Source: Sedimentibacter sp. (lineage in GTDB: Bacteria > Bacillota > Clostridia > Tissierellales > Sedimentibacteraceae). Taken from it: a stretch of DNA of 8,582 nt. Positions 1-4,701 of the stretch are shown here, piece by piece. The notes beneath the pieces are model-generated. The model ran no database searches, was not told the origin of the DNA, and saw only the letters and a list, made by a program, of their open reading frames with translations. How positions within the stretch are numbered: the stretch's first letter is position 1; each line of letters starts with the position of its first letter. The translations under genes were made by a program, and so were the position numbers. The DNA lies in assembly GCA_029256005.1 (NCBI GenBank), contig JAQSYS010000060.1, positions 1-8,582 of the forward strand, given 5' to 3'.

Positions 1-106
1 TATAAATTTATATAATATAATGAATTATTTGCTATAAATAATAGAACTTCACCTTGAAATAATAAATAAGAGATAATTCTCAATTTTAAACGAGAGGTGA
101 AGAGTT

Positions 107-337
107 TTGAACAGACCAAAGCCAGATGATAGAAGAGATAATGTAGACAGAATTCAAAACAACATTGATCATACTATTGCAAATTTTAGAGAAACTGAAG
201 ATATGATTGAAAATTCAGTAGACACAAAACAAAAAAGTGAATTGCAAGCTAAAAACGAAAGAAGAGAAAATGCAATAAAAGGAATGAGGAAAGAAATCAG
301 GGACGAAGCTTTAGATAAAAAAAACGGATATGTTTAA
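107..337 (+). CDS. tlp: Small acid-soluble spore protein Tlp
   Basis: 76-aa product matching the Tlp family of small acid-soluble spore proteins, which accumulate in the forespore core. Visible hallmarks are the N-terminal PKPDDRRDNVDRIQ block (residues 4-17), the middle helix with I(A)NFRETEDMIE, the K/E-rich stretch with KNERRENAI, and the C-terminal end KNGYV. B. subtilis Tlp is slightly longer (83 aa) and has the same NPDDRSDNVEKLQ start and QNGY end. The start is UUG at 107, chosen because a strong RBS (GAGAGGTGA, 92-100) lies 6 bases upstream and no AUG fits. It is monocistronic, closed by the hairpin at 349-395. In Bacillus tlp is made late in the forespore under sigma-G; I could not find a convincing sigma-G promoter in the 106 bases available upstream. 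Confidence 0.92.
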   Translation: MNRPKPDDRRDNVDRIQNNIDHTIANFRETEDMIENSVDTKQKSELQAKNERRENAIKGMRKEIRDEALDKKNGYV

Positions 338-348
338 TTACTAAATTA

Positions 349-395
349 AAATAAATGTCATTCTGTACGACATAATACCAGAATGACATTTATTT
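349..395 (+). terminator. Intrinsic terminator of tlp
   Basis: A perfect 17-bp inverted repeat (349-365 with 379-395; arm AAATAAATGTCATTCTG) encloses a 13-base loop, and the 3' arm is T-rich and runs into TTTATTTATTTG. It lies 11 bases after the tlp stop codon, so it should end the tlp transcript. Confidence 0.88.
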
Positions 396-406
396 ATTTG
401 AAATAG

Positions 407-435
407 TTATATTTGAAAATAAATCATGTTATAAT
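407..435 (+). promoter_or_regulatory. Extended -10 promoter upstream of the RNA-rich gap
   Basis: A perfect TATAAT (430-435) is preceded by TGT (427-429), the extended -10 motif. A weak -35 (TTATAT, 407-412) sits 17 bp upstream. The predicted start of transcription is near 442, exactly at the left arm of the foldable segment described next. Confidence 0.55.
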
Positions 436-441
436 AATCAT

Positions 442-564
442 ATAGTTTATTGGAAAGTTGTTGATGATATGATGTTCCCCACCTCCTCTTTAGGTCGTCG
501 GGTTACAACGAGCAAATCCCTTATATCTAGATTGAGATATTGCATTTGACAAATTAATAACTAT
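442..564 (+). ncRNA. Putative structured non-coding RNA with anti-SD-like C-rich segment
   Basis: No protein gene is credible here, but the stretch folds as a long imperfect rod when read on the + strand. The outer arm 442-451 pairs with 556-564 (ATAGTT with AACTAT plus TATT/AATA). An inner arm 460-470 (GTTGATGATAT) pairs with 537-550 with small bulges. A local hairpin 523-528/535-540 (ATATCT/AGATAT) is an alternative on the 3' side. The interior holds a C-rich run (477-491) whose CACCTCCT (480-487) equals the anti-Shine-Dalgarno tail of 16S rRNA, then an ACCT/AGGT mini-hairpin and a GGGTTACAACGAGC segment. A rod with an open middle recalls 6S RNA, but at about 125 nt it would be short, and I cannot assign it to a family. 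No terminator follows directly, so transcripts may read into the riboswitch. The 3' arm overlaps the riboswitch promoter. Confidence 0.35.
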
Positions 565-574
565 TTATTACAAT
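546..574 (+). promoter_or_regulatory. Sigma-A promoter of the riboswitch RNA
   Basis: A perfect -35 TTGACA (546-551), 17-bp spacer and -10 TACAAT (569-574, 5 of 6 consensus bases). Transcription would start near 581, about 8 bases before the first paired base of the c-di-GMP aptamer. Confidence 0.85.
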
Positions 575-588
575 TATATATAGAATAA

Positions 589-687
589 ATTTGCGAACTG
601 ATAAAGGCAAACTCGGAGAAATCCGATGACGCAAAGCCACGGGCCTGACGGTTAAACCAAGGTAGCCGGGTTACCAAAATTGCGAAT
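589..687 (+). ncRNA. Cyclic di-GMP-I (GEMM-I) riboswitch aptamer
   Basis: The aptamer matches the GEMM-I consensus throughout. The basal stem P1 is 589-596 with 680-687 (8 pairs including two G-U). The next helix opens with AAAGGCAAAC and closes with GACGCAAAGCC, and is capped by a TCGGA/TCCGA stem with a GAAA tetraloop (the GNRA loop that docks in this class). The second helix ends in the conserved GGTAGCCGGGTTACC (661-675), with the tetraloop-receptor side in ACGGGCCT...TTAAACCAAGG. All signature blocks are present, so c-di-GMP binding is expected. Downstream, a small hairpin 685-689/697-701 competes with the P1 3' strand, and a terminator follows at 702-732. The oddity is its target: no + strand gene follows within 2 kb, so it is an orphan or stand-alone riboswitch. 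Confidence 0.9.
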
Positions 688-701
688 ACGTAAGTTGTAT
701 T

Positions 702-732
702 AGCTCTGTTGGCGTACCCTTCAGAGTTTTTT
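702..732 (+). terminator. Intrinsic terminator in riboswitch expression platform
   Basis: Stem AGCTCTG (702-708) with CAGAGTT (722-728, one G-U), an inner GG/CC pair around CGTA, and six Ts (727-732). It lies 15 bases after the aptamer. An AATAC/GTATT hairpin between them shares bases with P1, offering a simple switch between aptamer closure and an alternative fold. Confidence 0.75.
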
Positions 733-745
733 CGTTTAATTTATT

Positions 746-763
746 CTTGGAAGTTCCTCCAAG
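746..763. other. Small inverted repeat after the riboswitch terminator
   Basis: CTTGGA (746-751) and TCCAAG (758-763) around a 6-base centre. There is no T-run and no gene association. It lies in the space between the riboswitch terminator and the bidirectional terminator; role unknown. Confidence 0.3.
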
Positions 764-778
764 TTGAATATTTACCTG

Positions 779-817
779 AAAAAAAACTATTAATCTTAAA
801 TGATAATAGTTTTTTTT
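779..817 (-). terminator. Terminator of the EamA gene, bidirectional in form
   Basis: 14-bp inverted repeat (779-792 with 804-817) made of A8-CTATTA and its complement around an 11-base loop, so there is a T-run on both strands. It lies 15 bases past the leftward EamA stop codon. On the + strand it would be a second barrier to read-through from the riboswitch RNA. Confidence 0.85.
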
Positions 818-832
818 CATTTACAGTATAAA

Positions 833-1738
833 TTATTTTTTAATATTCTCAGCTTGGGCAATGAGCATACCTAAAAGCATTAAGGCGCAACCGGCATAAC
901 CTCTGGCTGGTAGTCTTTCCGCAAGAAGCAATGCTCCACCTATTGCTGCAAACACTGATTCCATGCTTAATGCAATTGCAGCATGAGAAGGCTTGGCATA
1001 TTTTTGGCCTACAGCCTGAAGAGTATATGCAACTCCAGCTGACATTATACCCCCATATAAAATTGGAACAAGTGCGCTTGATAGTCCGCTTATACTGATG
1101 TCTTCAAATAATACTGCTACAATTAAGCTTAAAACAGAACATGCAGCAAACTGAATACTTGAAAGTTTTAACGCATCAACATTTTTTACGAATCTATCAA
1201 TAAGTTGAATGTGAGCAGCCCAGAAAAATGCTCCGATTATTTCTAAAAAATCGCCGAATTCAATTGTTAGACTTTCATTGATACTCAAAAAATATAAGCC
1301 GACAACTGCAGTCAATGCTCCTATCCAAGTAGTAAAATGTGTTTTTTGCTTTAGAAATATTCCTAATATCGGCACAAGCACTATGTATAAACTTGTAATA
1401 AAACCTGCCTTTCCAGCAGTAGTATAAATGAGTCCTACCTGTTGAAGAGAAGCTGCAATAAACAATACACTGCCAGCAAGCAAACCAGACTTTACCGTTG
1501 TTTTTAAATCAGCTTCTTGAAAATCATCAGCTGAATTGTCAGAATTTTCAGTCTTTGGTTTTCTGTTGAAAAAATAAATTACAGGCAGCAGTGATAGACT
1601 TCCTAATGCAAATCGTACTCCATTAAAAGTAAAAGCACCTACATGCTGCATTCCTAATCTCTGAGCTACAAATGCAAATCCCCAGATTGCTGCTGTAAGC
1701 AACAATATAAATACTGATTTAAATTCCCGAGTTTTCAT
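833..1738 (-). CDS. DMT-superfamily permease, EamA family
   Basis: 301-aa integral membrane protein of the drug/metabolite transporter superfamily with two tandem EamA repeats. About ten hydrophobic segments are visible: the first at residues 9-28 (AAIWGFAFVAQR, the typical first-helix pattern), and the family-typical TTAGKAGFITSLYIVLVP block near residues 106-123 closing the first repeat. The second repeat starts around FGDFLEIIGAFFWAAHI and ends with PSHAAIALSMESVFAAIGG and LLLAERLP, the usual signature of the second EamA domain. A polar insert with several D/E/S residues (about 59-80) separates early helices. The AUG at 1738 has an AGGAG RBS (1746-1750) 7 bases upstream. The substrate cannot be told from sequence; members export amino acids, metabolites or drugs. 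It is convergent with the riboswitch RNA and monocistronic. Confidence 0.9.
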   Translation of the reverse strand: MKTREFKSVFILLLTAAIWGFAFVAQRLGMQHVGAFTFNGVRFALGSLSLLPVIYFFNRKPKTENSDNSADDFQEADLKTTVKSGLLAGSVLFIAASLQQVGLIYTTAGKAGFITSLYIVLVPILGIFLKQKTHFTTWIGALTAVVGLYFLSINESLTIEFGDFLEIIGAFFWAAHIQLIDRFVKNVDALKLSSIQFAACSVLSLIVAVLFEDISISGLSSALVPILYGGIMSAGVAYTLQAVGQKYAKPSHAAIALSMESVFAAIGGALLLAERLPARGYAGCALMLLGMLIAQAENIKK

Positions 1739-1792
1739 TTAATGTCTCCTAATATAATAATATTTTATAAAAATAATATATTTGTATTTTAA

Positions 1793-1801
1793 ATTTTAAC
1801 A
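1793..1801 (-). promoter_or_regulatory. Possible extended -10 promoter of the EamA gene
   Basis: On the minus strand TGTTAAAAT (1801 down to 1793) forms a TGn plus TAAAAT extended -10 element. The -35 region is only TTTTAA-like. The surroundings are extremely AT-rich, so chance matches are common. Confidence 0.3.
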
Positions 1802-1851
1802 TAAAATTGGGATTTTTAAAAGCATAATTAATATAATAATGTATAAATAAA

Positions 1852-1891
1852 AGGAATAAGAGACTCATAAATTTATGTGATTCTTATTCCC
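1852..1891 (-). terminator. Terminator of the sigma factor-yvrJ operon
   Basis: A long hairpin with outer arms GGAATAAGA and TCTTATTCC (9 bp, perfect) and an inner CATAAATTTATG dyad. Read leftward it is followed by CTTTTATTTATAC, a T-rich tail. It lies about 50 bases after the yvrJ stop codon and separates this operon from the EamA gene. Confidence 0.7.
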
Positions 1892-1937
1892 TATACTTGT
1901 AATTTTTTAATCTTAAGTAACTGCAATAATAAATAAT

Positions 1938-2081
1938 CTATTTCATGCTTTTTATAACAGTAGTGAGTTCATGAATTGAATCAGTCAATTGAGTAAGCTT
2001 AGATTCAATTCGTACCAGCAGATATGCAGCTACTGCAATCGGGAAGCCGAAGTTTCCAATAATAGTTATTATATTTTCCAT
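1938..2081 (-). CDS. yvrJ: YvrJ family small membrane peptide
   Basis: 47-aa peptide beginning MENIITIIGNFGFPIAVAAY, then LLVRIESKLTQLTDSIHELT and a short basic end. This is the YvrJ family pattern: one membrane helix with the GNFGFPIAV core (residues 9-17) and a short amphipathic tail with LLVRIE (21-26). The start AUG at 2081 follows an excellent RBS (AGGGGGTG on the minus strand) by 5-7 bases; an in-frame AUG just before it (2084) would add one residue. It begins 4 bases after the sigma factor stop, with its RBS inside the end of that gene, so the two are translationally coupled. In B. subtilis yvrJ lies in the sigO/rsoA region, again next to a sigma factor. Biochemical function is unknown. 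Such short peptides recall holins or membrane regulators, but nothing here proves that. Confidence 0.85.
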   Translation of the reverse strand: MENIITIIGNFGFPIAVAAYLLVRIESKLTQLTDSIHELTTVIKSMK

Positions 2082-2085
2082 CATG

Positions 2086-2655
2086 TCACCCCCTAAAAAG
2101 CTTCTTTAATTTTTTTAAAGCTGTTTTCTTTTTGCCTATAACTGTTCTGTAAGGTATTTTTAGTGTTTCTGATATTTCTTTTAAAGATTTATTATCATAA
2201 TAATAAAGACAAATGATATCCTGTTCCTTTAGCTTAAGTTTATTGATGTTAGTCAATAGTTCTTCAATGAATTCTTTTTTTATTACATTTTCCAGTGTGC
2301 AGCTGTTATTTTCTATTTGATTATGCTTAATATTAATTTGATCCATATATTCAGTAAGATGTATCTCTTTTGTAAGTGTGTGATTATTTTTGTAGTGATT
2401 TTTGTAAAAGAAAATAATCTTAGTTTTTATATAGTAAAGAAAATGCACTCCTCTGCTTTTATCGAATGTCTTAAGAGCTTGAAGTATTAAAACATATCCT
2501 TCTTGAACAAGATCTTGAATTATGGGGTCTCCATAGTTGTAATATTTATAAATATTCCTGTAAATTAAGGGATTTAATCTTTCAAGTAAAATTTCCTGGT
2601 AATTCTTGTCCCCATTTAACGACTCTTGAATAATATAGTTAATATCAGAATCCAT
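2086..2655 (-). CDS. Sigma-70 family factor, small two-domain type
   Basis: 189-aa alternative sigma factor with only regions 2 and 4. Region 2 (about residues 20-90) has DLVQEGY (48-54), ALKTFDKSRG (60-69) and HFLYYIKTKI (71-80), the helices that bind the beta' coiled coil and the -10 element. Region 4 (about 130-187) has LKEQDIICLYYYDNKSLKEISETL and the recognition helix IPYRTVIGKKKTALKKLKK, a helix-turn-helix for the -35 element. Regions 1.1 and 3 are missing. Size and layout fit ECF-like factors such as SigO/YvrI of Bacillus or SigH-type competence factors. I cannot assign a subgroup. The AUG at 2655 has a GAGGG RBS (2662-2666 on the complementary strand) 6 bases upstream. It is the first gene of an operon with yvrJ and is divergent from the ComK-like gene. 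No obvious anti-sigma gene is present unless YvrJ plays that part. Confidence 0.88.
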   Translation of the reverse strand: MDSDINYIIQESLNGDKNYQEILLERLNPLIYRNIYKYYNYGDPIIQDLVQEGYVLILQALKTFDKSRGVHFLYYIKTKIIFFYKNHYKNNHTLTKEIHLTEYMDQINIKHNQIENNSCTLENVIKKEFIEELLTNINKLKLKEQDIICLYYYDNKSLKEISETLKIPYRTVIGKKKTALKKLKKLFRG

Positions 2656-2685
2656 GATGCGCCCTCTTTTTTATGATTTTATTAA

Positions 2686-2716
2686 ATTATATAAATAAAT
2701 TAATTATAAGTATAAT
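2686..2716. promoter_or_regulatory. Candidate divergent -10 elements between sigma factor and ComK-like gene
   Basis: The 161-base divergent intergenic region holds a perfect TATAAT on the minus strand (2691 to 2686), placed to start the sigma factor message about 24 bases before its AUG. It also holds a perfect TATAAT on the plus strand (2711-2716), which would give the ComK-like gene a leader of about 94 bases. The matching -35 boxes (TATACT, TTATAT) are poor, so an activator or another sigma factor could be involved. Confidence 0.35.
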
Positions 2717-2725
2717 CAGGAAAAG

Positions 2726-2747
2726 AGAATGGAAACGCGTCTATTCT
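2726..2747. other. Imperfect dyad in the divergent intergenic region
   Basis: AGAAT (2726-2730) and ATTCT (2743-2747) flank a central palindrome ACGCGT (2735-2740), slightly off centre. It lies just downstream of the plus-strand -10 candidate, where an operator for the divergent pair could be. This CpG-containing core stands out in very AT-rich surroundings. Speculative. Confidence 0.25.
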
Positions 2748-2816
2748 GATTGAAGTCGGTGAAAACCAAATATATAAGAATATCAATGGAAATTTATAAA
2801 AAAGGGTTTGTGCTAT

Positions 2817-3290
2817 ATGAAAAATACCATAAAATTCAACGAGATCGAGGCAATGCTGCCCGTTTACGTCAAAGATAAAGGAAACTGTACCGAAATTATG
2901 ACAGCAGATGCTTCTTATATACAAAATGCAACAATTGAAACTTGTATTAAAAAGTTGGCGGATTATTACAATATAAGTCTATATTACAACAGAACAAATT
3001 ATGGAAATGAACTGGGAATAATAAACAAGGTGCCTATAGCTATTAATGAAAATTTAGTCTTTATATATGTGAATGTAAGAGAACCCATGTTTAAACATGA
3101 TGCTGCATATGGATTTATCGATTTAAATGCAATTGAGCAAGTGATTCAAAAGGATGGCCGTGCAGTCATACAGCTTAGCTCAGGGAGAATTATTCATACA
3201 AGACAAAGTGTTAAGTCTCTTAAAAAGAGTATGTTAAATGGCAGGCTTGCAAAGGAAATTTACAAGGAAAAGCATAAAATTCACAATTAA
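2817..3290 (+). CDS. ComK-like protein (putative competence-type transcription factor)
   Basis: 157-aa soluble protein that I assign tentatively to the ComK family by motif pattern. B. subtilis ComK has KPPIMVDPSNQIFLFPT, then WISHVHVKEF, then VTFSNGKTMELPISYNSFENQ. Here the same order appears as KVPIAINENLVFIYV (71-85), YGFIDLNAIEQV (98-109) and VIQLSSGRIIHTRQSVKSLKKSM (117-139). The N-terminal half also has the alternating strand pattern and a tyrosine-rich centre. The FPT residues and tryptophan of ComK are not conserved, and it is shorter than ComK (192 aa). If the call is right it would be a minor-groove DNA-binding activator. The AUG at 2817 is preferred over the in-frame UUG at 2808, because AAAGGG (2801-2806) lies 10 bases before the AUG. 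It is divergent from a sigma factor gene and followed by the GC-rich hairpin at 3295-3313. Confidence 0.6.
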   Translation: MKNTIKFNEIEAMLPVYVKDKGNCTEIMTADASYIQNATIETCIKKLADYYNISLYYNRTNYGNELGIINKVPIAINENLVFIYVNVREPMFKHDAAYGFIDLNAIEQVIQKDGRAVIQLSSGRIIHTRQSVKSLKKSMLNGRLAKEIYKEKHKIHN

Positions 3291-3294
3291 TTCA

Positions 3295-3313
3295 GGGCGG
3301 ACTCTGTCCGCCC
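3295..3313 (+). terminator. GC-rich hairpin after the ComK-like gene
   Basis: A perfect 8-bp stem GGGCGGAC/GTCCGCCC with a 3-base loop, 4 bases after the stop codon. The strength is striking in AT-rich DNA. There is no T-run (AATATACATTG follows), so it is an atypical terminator or a 3'-end stabiliser, and may let some transcription reach yabP. Confidence 0.5.
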
Positions 3314-3327
3314 AATATACATTGTAA

Positions 3328-3355
3328 TCATATTTTTTAGCGTCATTCATATACT
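3328..3355 (+). promoter_or_regulatory. Sigma-E-type promoter of yabP-yabQ-divIC
   Basis: -35 TCATATT (3328-3334), 13-base spacer, -10 CATATACT (3348-3355). The -10 matches the sigma-E form CATACACT at 7 of 8 positions, and the ATATT core and spacing are as expected. The start would be near 3362, leaving a leader of about 34 bases before the yabP AUG. yabP is a mother-cell sigma-E gene in B. subtilis, so match and context agree. Confidence 0.65.
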
Positions 3356-3395
3356 TTATTAATAAATATTGTAGCTTCATACAGGGGGATTGTAA

Positions 3396-3668
3396 ATGGA
3401 TGAAAAAAATGTACAAAGCTTGTTGCTTGAAAATAAGGAAGTGTTAAATGTAACAGGAGTTGAAAATGTAGATAACTTCAATGATGGGACTGTAGTTTTG
3501 CTCACAAACAAGGGGAAGCTCACCATTAAGGGTGAGAAACTGAATATAAGCAAATTAAATGTTGATGAAGGAAGGCTTATAGTAAAAGGAGTTATTAATT
3601 CTCTTGTGTTTTCCGAATATGAAGGGCAAAGAGAAAAAGTAAGCTTGGTAAAGAAATTATTTAAATAG
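3396..3668 (+). CDS. yabP: Sporulation protein YabP
   Basis: 90-aa protein of the YabP/YqfC family. The visible family pattern is LLLENKEVLNVTGVENVDNFNDGTVVL (residues 9-35), GKLTIKGEKLNISKLNVDEGRLIVKG (40-65) and the ending strand INSLVFSE. These give a run of short beta strands with the conserved TGV..V..F and KG..L....L....G....G spacing. It is needed for normal spore formation in the mother cell; the molecular role is not established. The start at 3396 has an AGGGGG RBS (3383-3388) with a 7-base spacer. It begins the operon with yabQ 8 bases downstream and is preceded by a sigma-E-type promoter. hslR, often immediately upstream in other genomes, is missing here. Confidence 0.92.
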   Translation: MDEKNVQSLLLENKEVLNVTGVENVDNFNDGTVVLLTNKGKLTIKGEKLNISKLNVDEGRLIVKGVINSLVFSEYEGQREKVSLVKKLFK

Positions 3669-3676
3669 GGGATACA

Positions 3677-4279
3677 ATGGATTATTTACCTTACTCTCAA
3701 GAATACATGATTGCAGTTGCAATCATGGGAGGGATGCTCCTTGGCTCCATATGGGACATCTACAGACTCTTCAGGCACTATATTAAGCTGGGCAGTACCG
3801 GTACCGCAATAGGTGATATTGTTTATTGGATTATAAGTATTTACATAGGTGTTCAGATATTATTTGATTTAAGCTATGGCAATGTTAGGTTATTTATACT
3901 TATAGGATTTATATTAGGAGCACTGTTATATTTTTACGGAATAAGCCGATATATATTAAGACTGCTTATTTTTATTGTGAATTCAATTTTGAATTTTATT
4001 AAAAAGATAATTGATTTGTTGATTGGGCCTTTAAAATTTATTGCTAAACAAGTTAAAATAAAGCTTTATCCGGTAAAGCTTAAATGCGAATCAGCAAGAA
4101 TTAAGGCGAAAAAGAGATATAAATTTATTAAATTCAGGCTAAAAAAAGTTTCAAAAAACCGAAAAATGGTATATAATAAAAAGAAACAATTAAAACGTTT
4201 AAACAAAAGAAGAAAGGAGCAAAAGCAATTCAATGGAAGATCCAAAAATAATAGAACTAAAGAGAAAAATAAACAATGA
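3677..4279 (+). CDS. yabQ: Spore cortex biosynthesis protein YabQ
   Basis: 200-aa membrane protein. Four hydrophobic segments are visible at about residues 9-30, 46-66, 71-90 and 92-108. The first ends in the family motif GSIWDIYRLFRH (23-34), followed by the short loop and GDIVYWIISIYIGVQILFDLSYGNVRLFILIGFILGAL-type helices typical of YabQ. The C-terminal third (from about 120) is cytoplasmic and very rich in Lys and Arg. YabQ localises to the membranes around the forespore and is required for cortex formation in B. subtilis. It starts 8 bases after yabP with AGGGG (3667-3671) overlapping the yabP stop codon. Its last 47 bases overlap divIC in another frame, and the unusually basic tail is partly written over the divIC ribosome binding site and start. 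Confidence 0.88.
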   Translation: MDYLPYSQEYMIAVAIMGGMLLGSIWDIYRLFRHYIKLGSTGTAIGDIVYWIISIYIGVQILFDLSYGNVRLFILIGFILGALLYFYGISRYILRLLIFIVNSILNFIKKIIDLLIGPLKFIAKQVKIKLYPVKLKCESARIKAKKRYKFIKFRLKKVSKNRKMVYNKKKQLKRLNKRRKEQKQFNGRSKNNRTKEKNKQ

Positions 4280-4685
4280 TGACTTTAGGAAACAAGAAAA
4301 AGAGATAAAAGATCAGAGAAGATATGAAAAGCTTATAGCTCCAAAAAAGAAAAAGAGAAAATTAAATATTGTAAATTTATTGTTTTCAGTATTTGTACTA
4401 TATTTTGCATATACAGCTTTTACTCAACACCAGATGTTAAATGAACTAAATGATGAAATAGACAAAAAGAAGACTGAAAAGGCTGAAATTGAGAAAGAAG
4501 TGCAGGAGCTTCAAGTGGATGTTGAAAAAATGAACAATGAGGAGAAGTTGCTGGAGCTTGTTGAAAAAATAGCCAGAAATCAATATAAAATGGTTAAACC
4601 AAATGAAGTAATATATATTGATAAAAATAAGAATGACAATAAATTGATACAGGGTATAGGATTTGAAGAAGACCTGGAAAACTAA
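4233..4685 (+). CDS. divIC: Septum formation initiator DivIC/FtsB family
   Basis: 150-aa bitopic division protein. It has a charged cytoplasmic N-terminus (1-43) ending in KKKKRK, one transmembrane helix (about 44-63, LNIVNLLFSVFVLYFAYTAF) and an extracellular coiled coil (about 66-105). The conserved FtsB/DivIC end follows, EKIARNQYKMVKPNEVIY (111-128). DivIC forms a complex with FtsL and DivIB at the septum and is essential for division and the sporulation septum in Bacillus. The AUG at 4233 lies inside yabQ; its RBS AAAGGAG (4213-4219) is 13 bases away, longer than ideal, but no better in-frame start exists nearby. Its place directly after yabQ is the standard order. No yabR follows, and spoIIE comes next with its own promoter. 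Confidence 0.88.
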   Translation: MEDPKIIELKRKINNDDFRKQEKEIKDQRRYEKLIAPKKKKRKLNIVNLLFSVFVLYFAYTAFTQHQMLNELNDEIDKKKTEKAEIEKEVQELQVDVEKMNNEEKLLELVEKIARNQYKMVKPNEVIYIDKNKNDNKLIQGIGFEEDLEN

Positions 4686-4701
4686 TTGAGTTATCGCATA
4701 G

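Noticed and set aside
1..106. Sigma-G promoter for tlp
   Set aside because: TGAATT (21-26) resembles a -35, but no CATACTA-like -10 occurs at the right spacing; the region is too AT-rich to call.
447..545. Minus-strand 32-codon ORF (starting MQYLNLDIRDLLVV) through the RNA-rich gap
   Set aside because: No ribosome binding site precedes its AUG and no family is recognised. The strong promoters and pairing signals here are on the + strand.
442..564. Assignment of the structured segment as 6S RNA
   Set aside because: The rod-like pairing is suggestive, but the segment is shorter than known 6S RNAs and I cannot confirm conserved bubble sequences; kept as an unassigned candidate.
800..874. Small + strand ORF after the riboswitch that might be its target
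   Set aside because: Its AUG lies inside the bidirectional terminator, there is no RBS, and it is antisense to the end of the EamA gene.
2700..2924. Minus-strand 74-codon ORF overlapping the start of the ComK-like gene
   Set aside because: It covers the divergent control region and the opposite strand of a better supported gene, with no RBS and no recognisable family.
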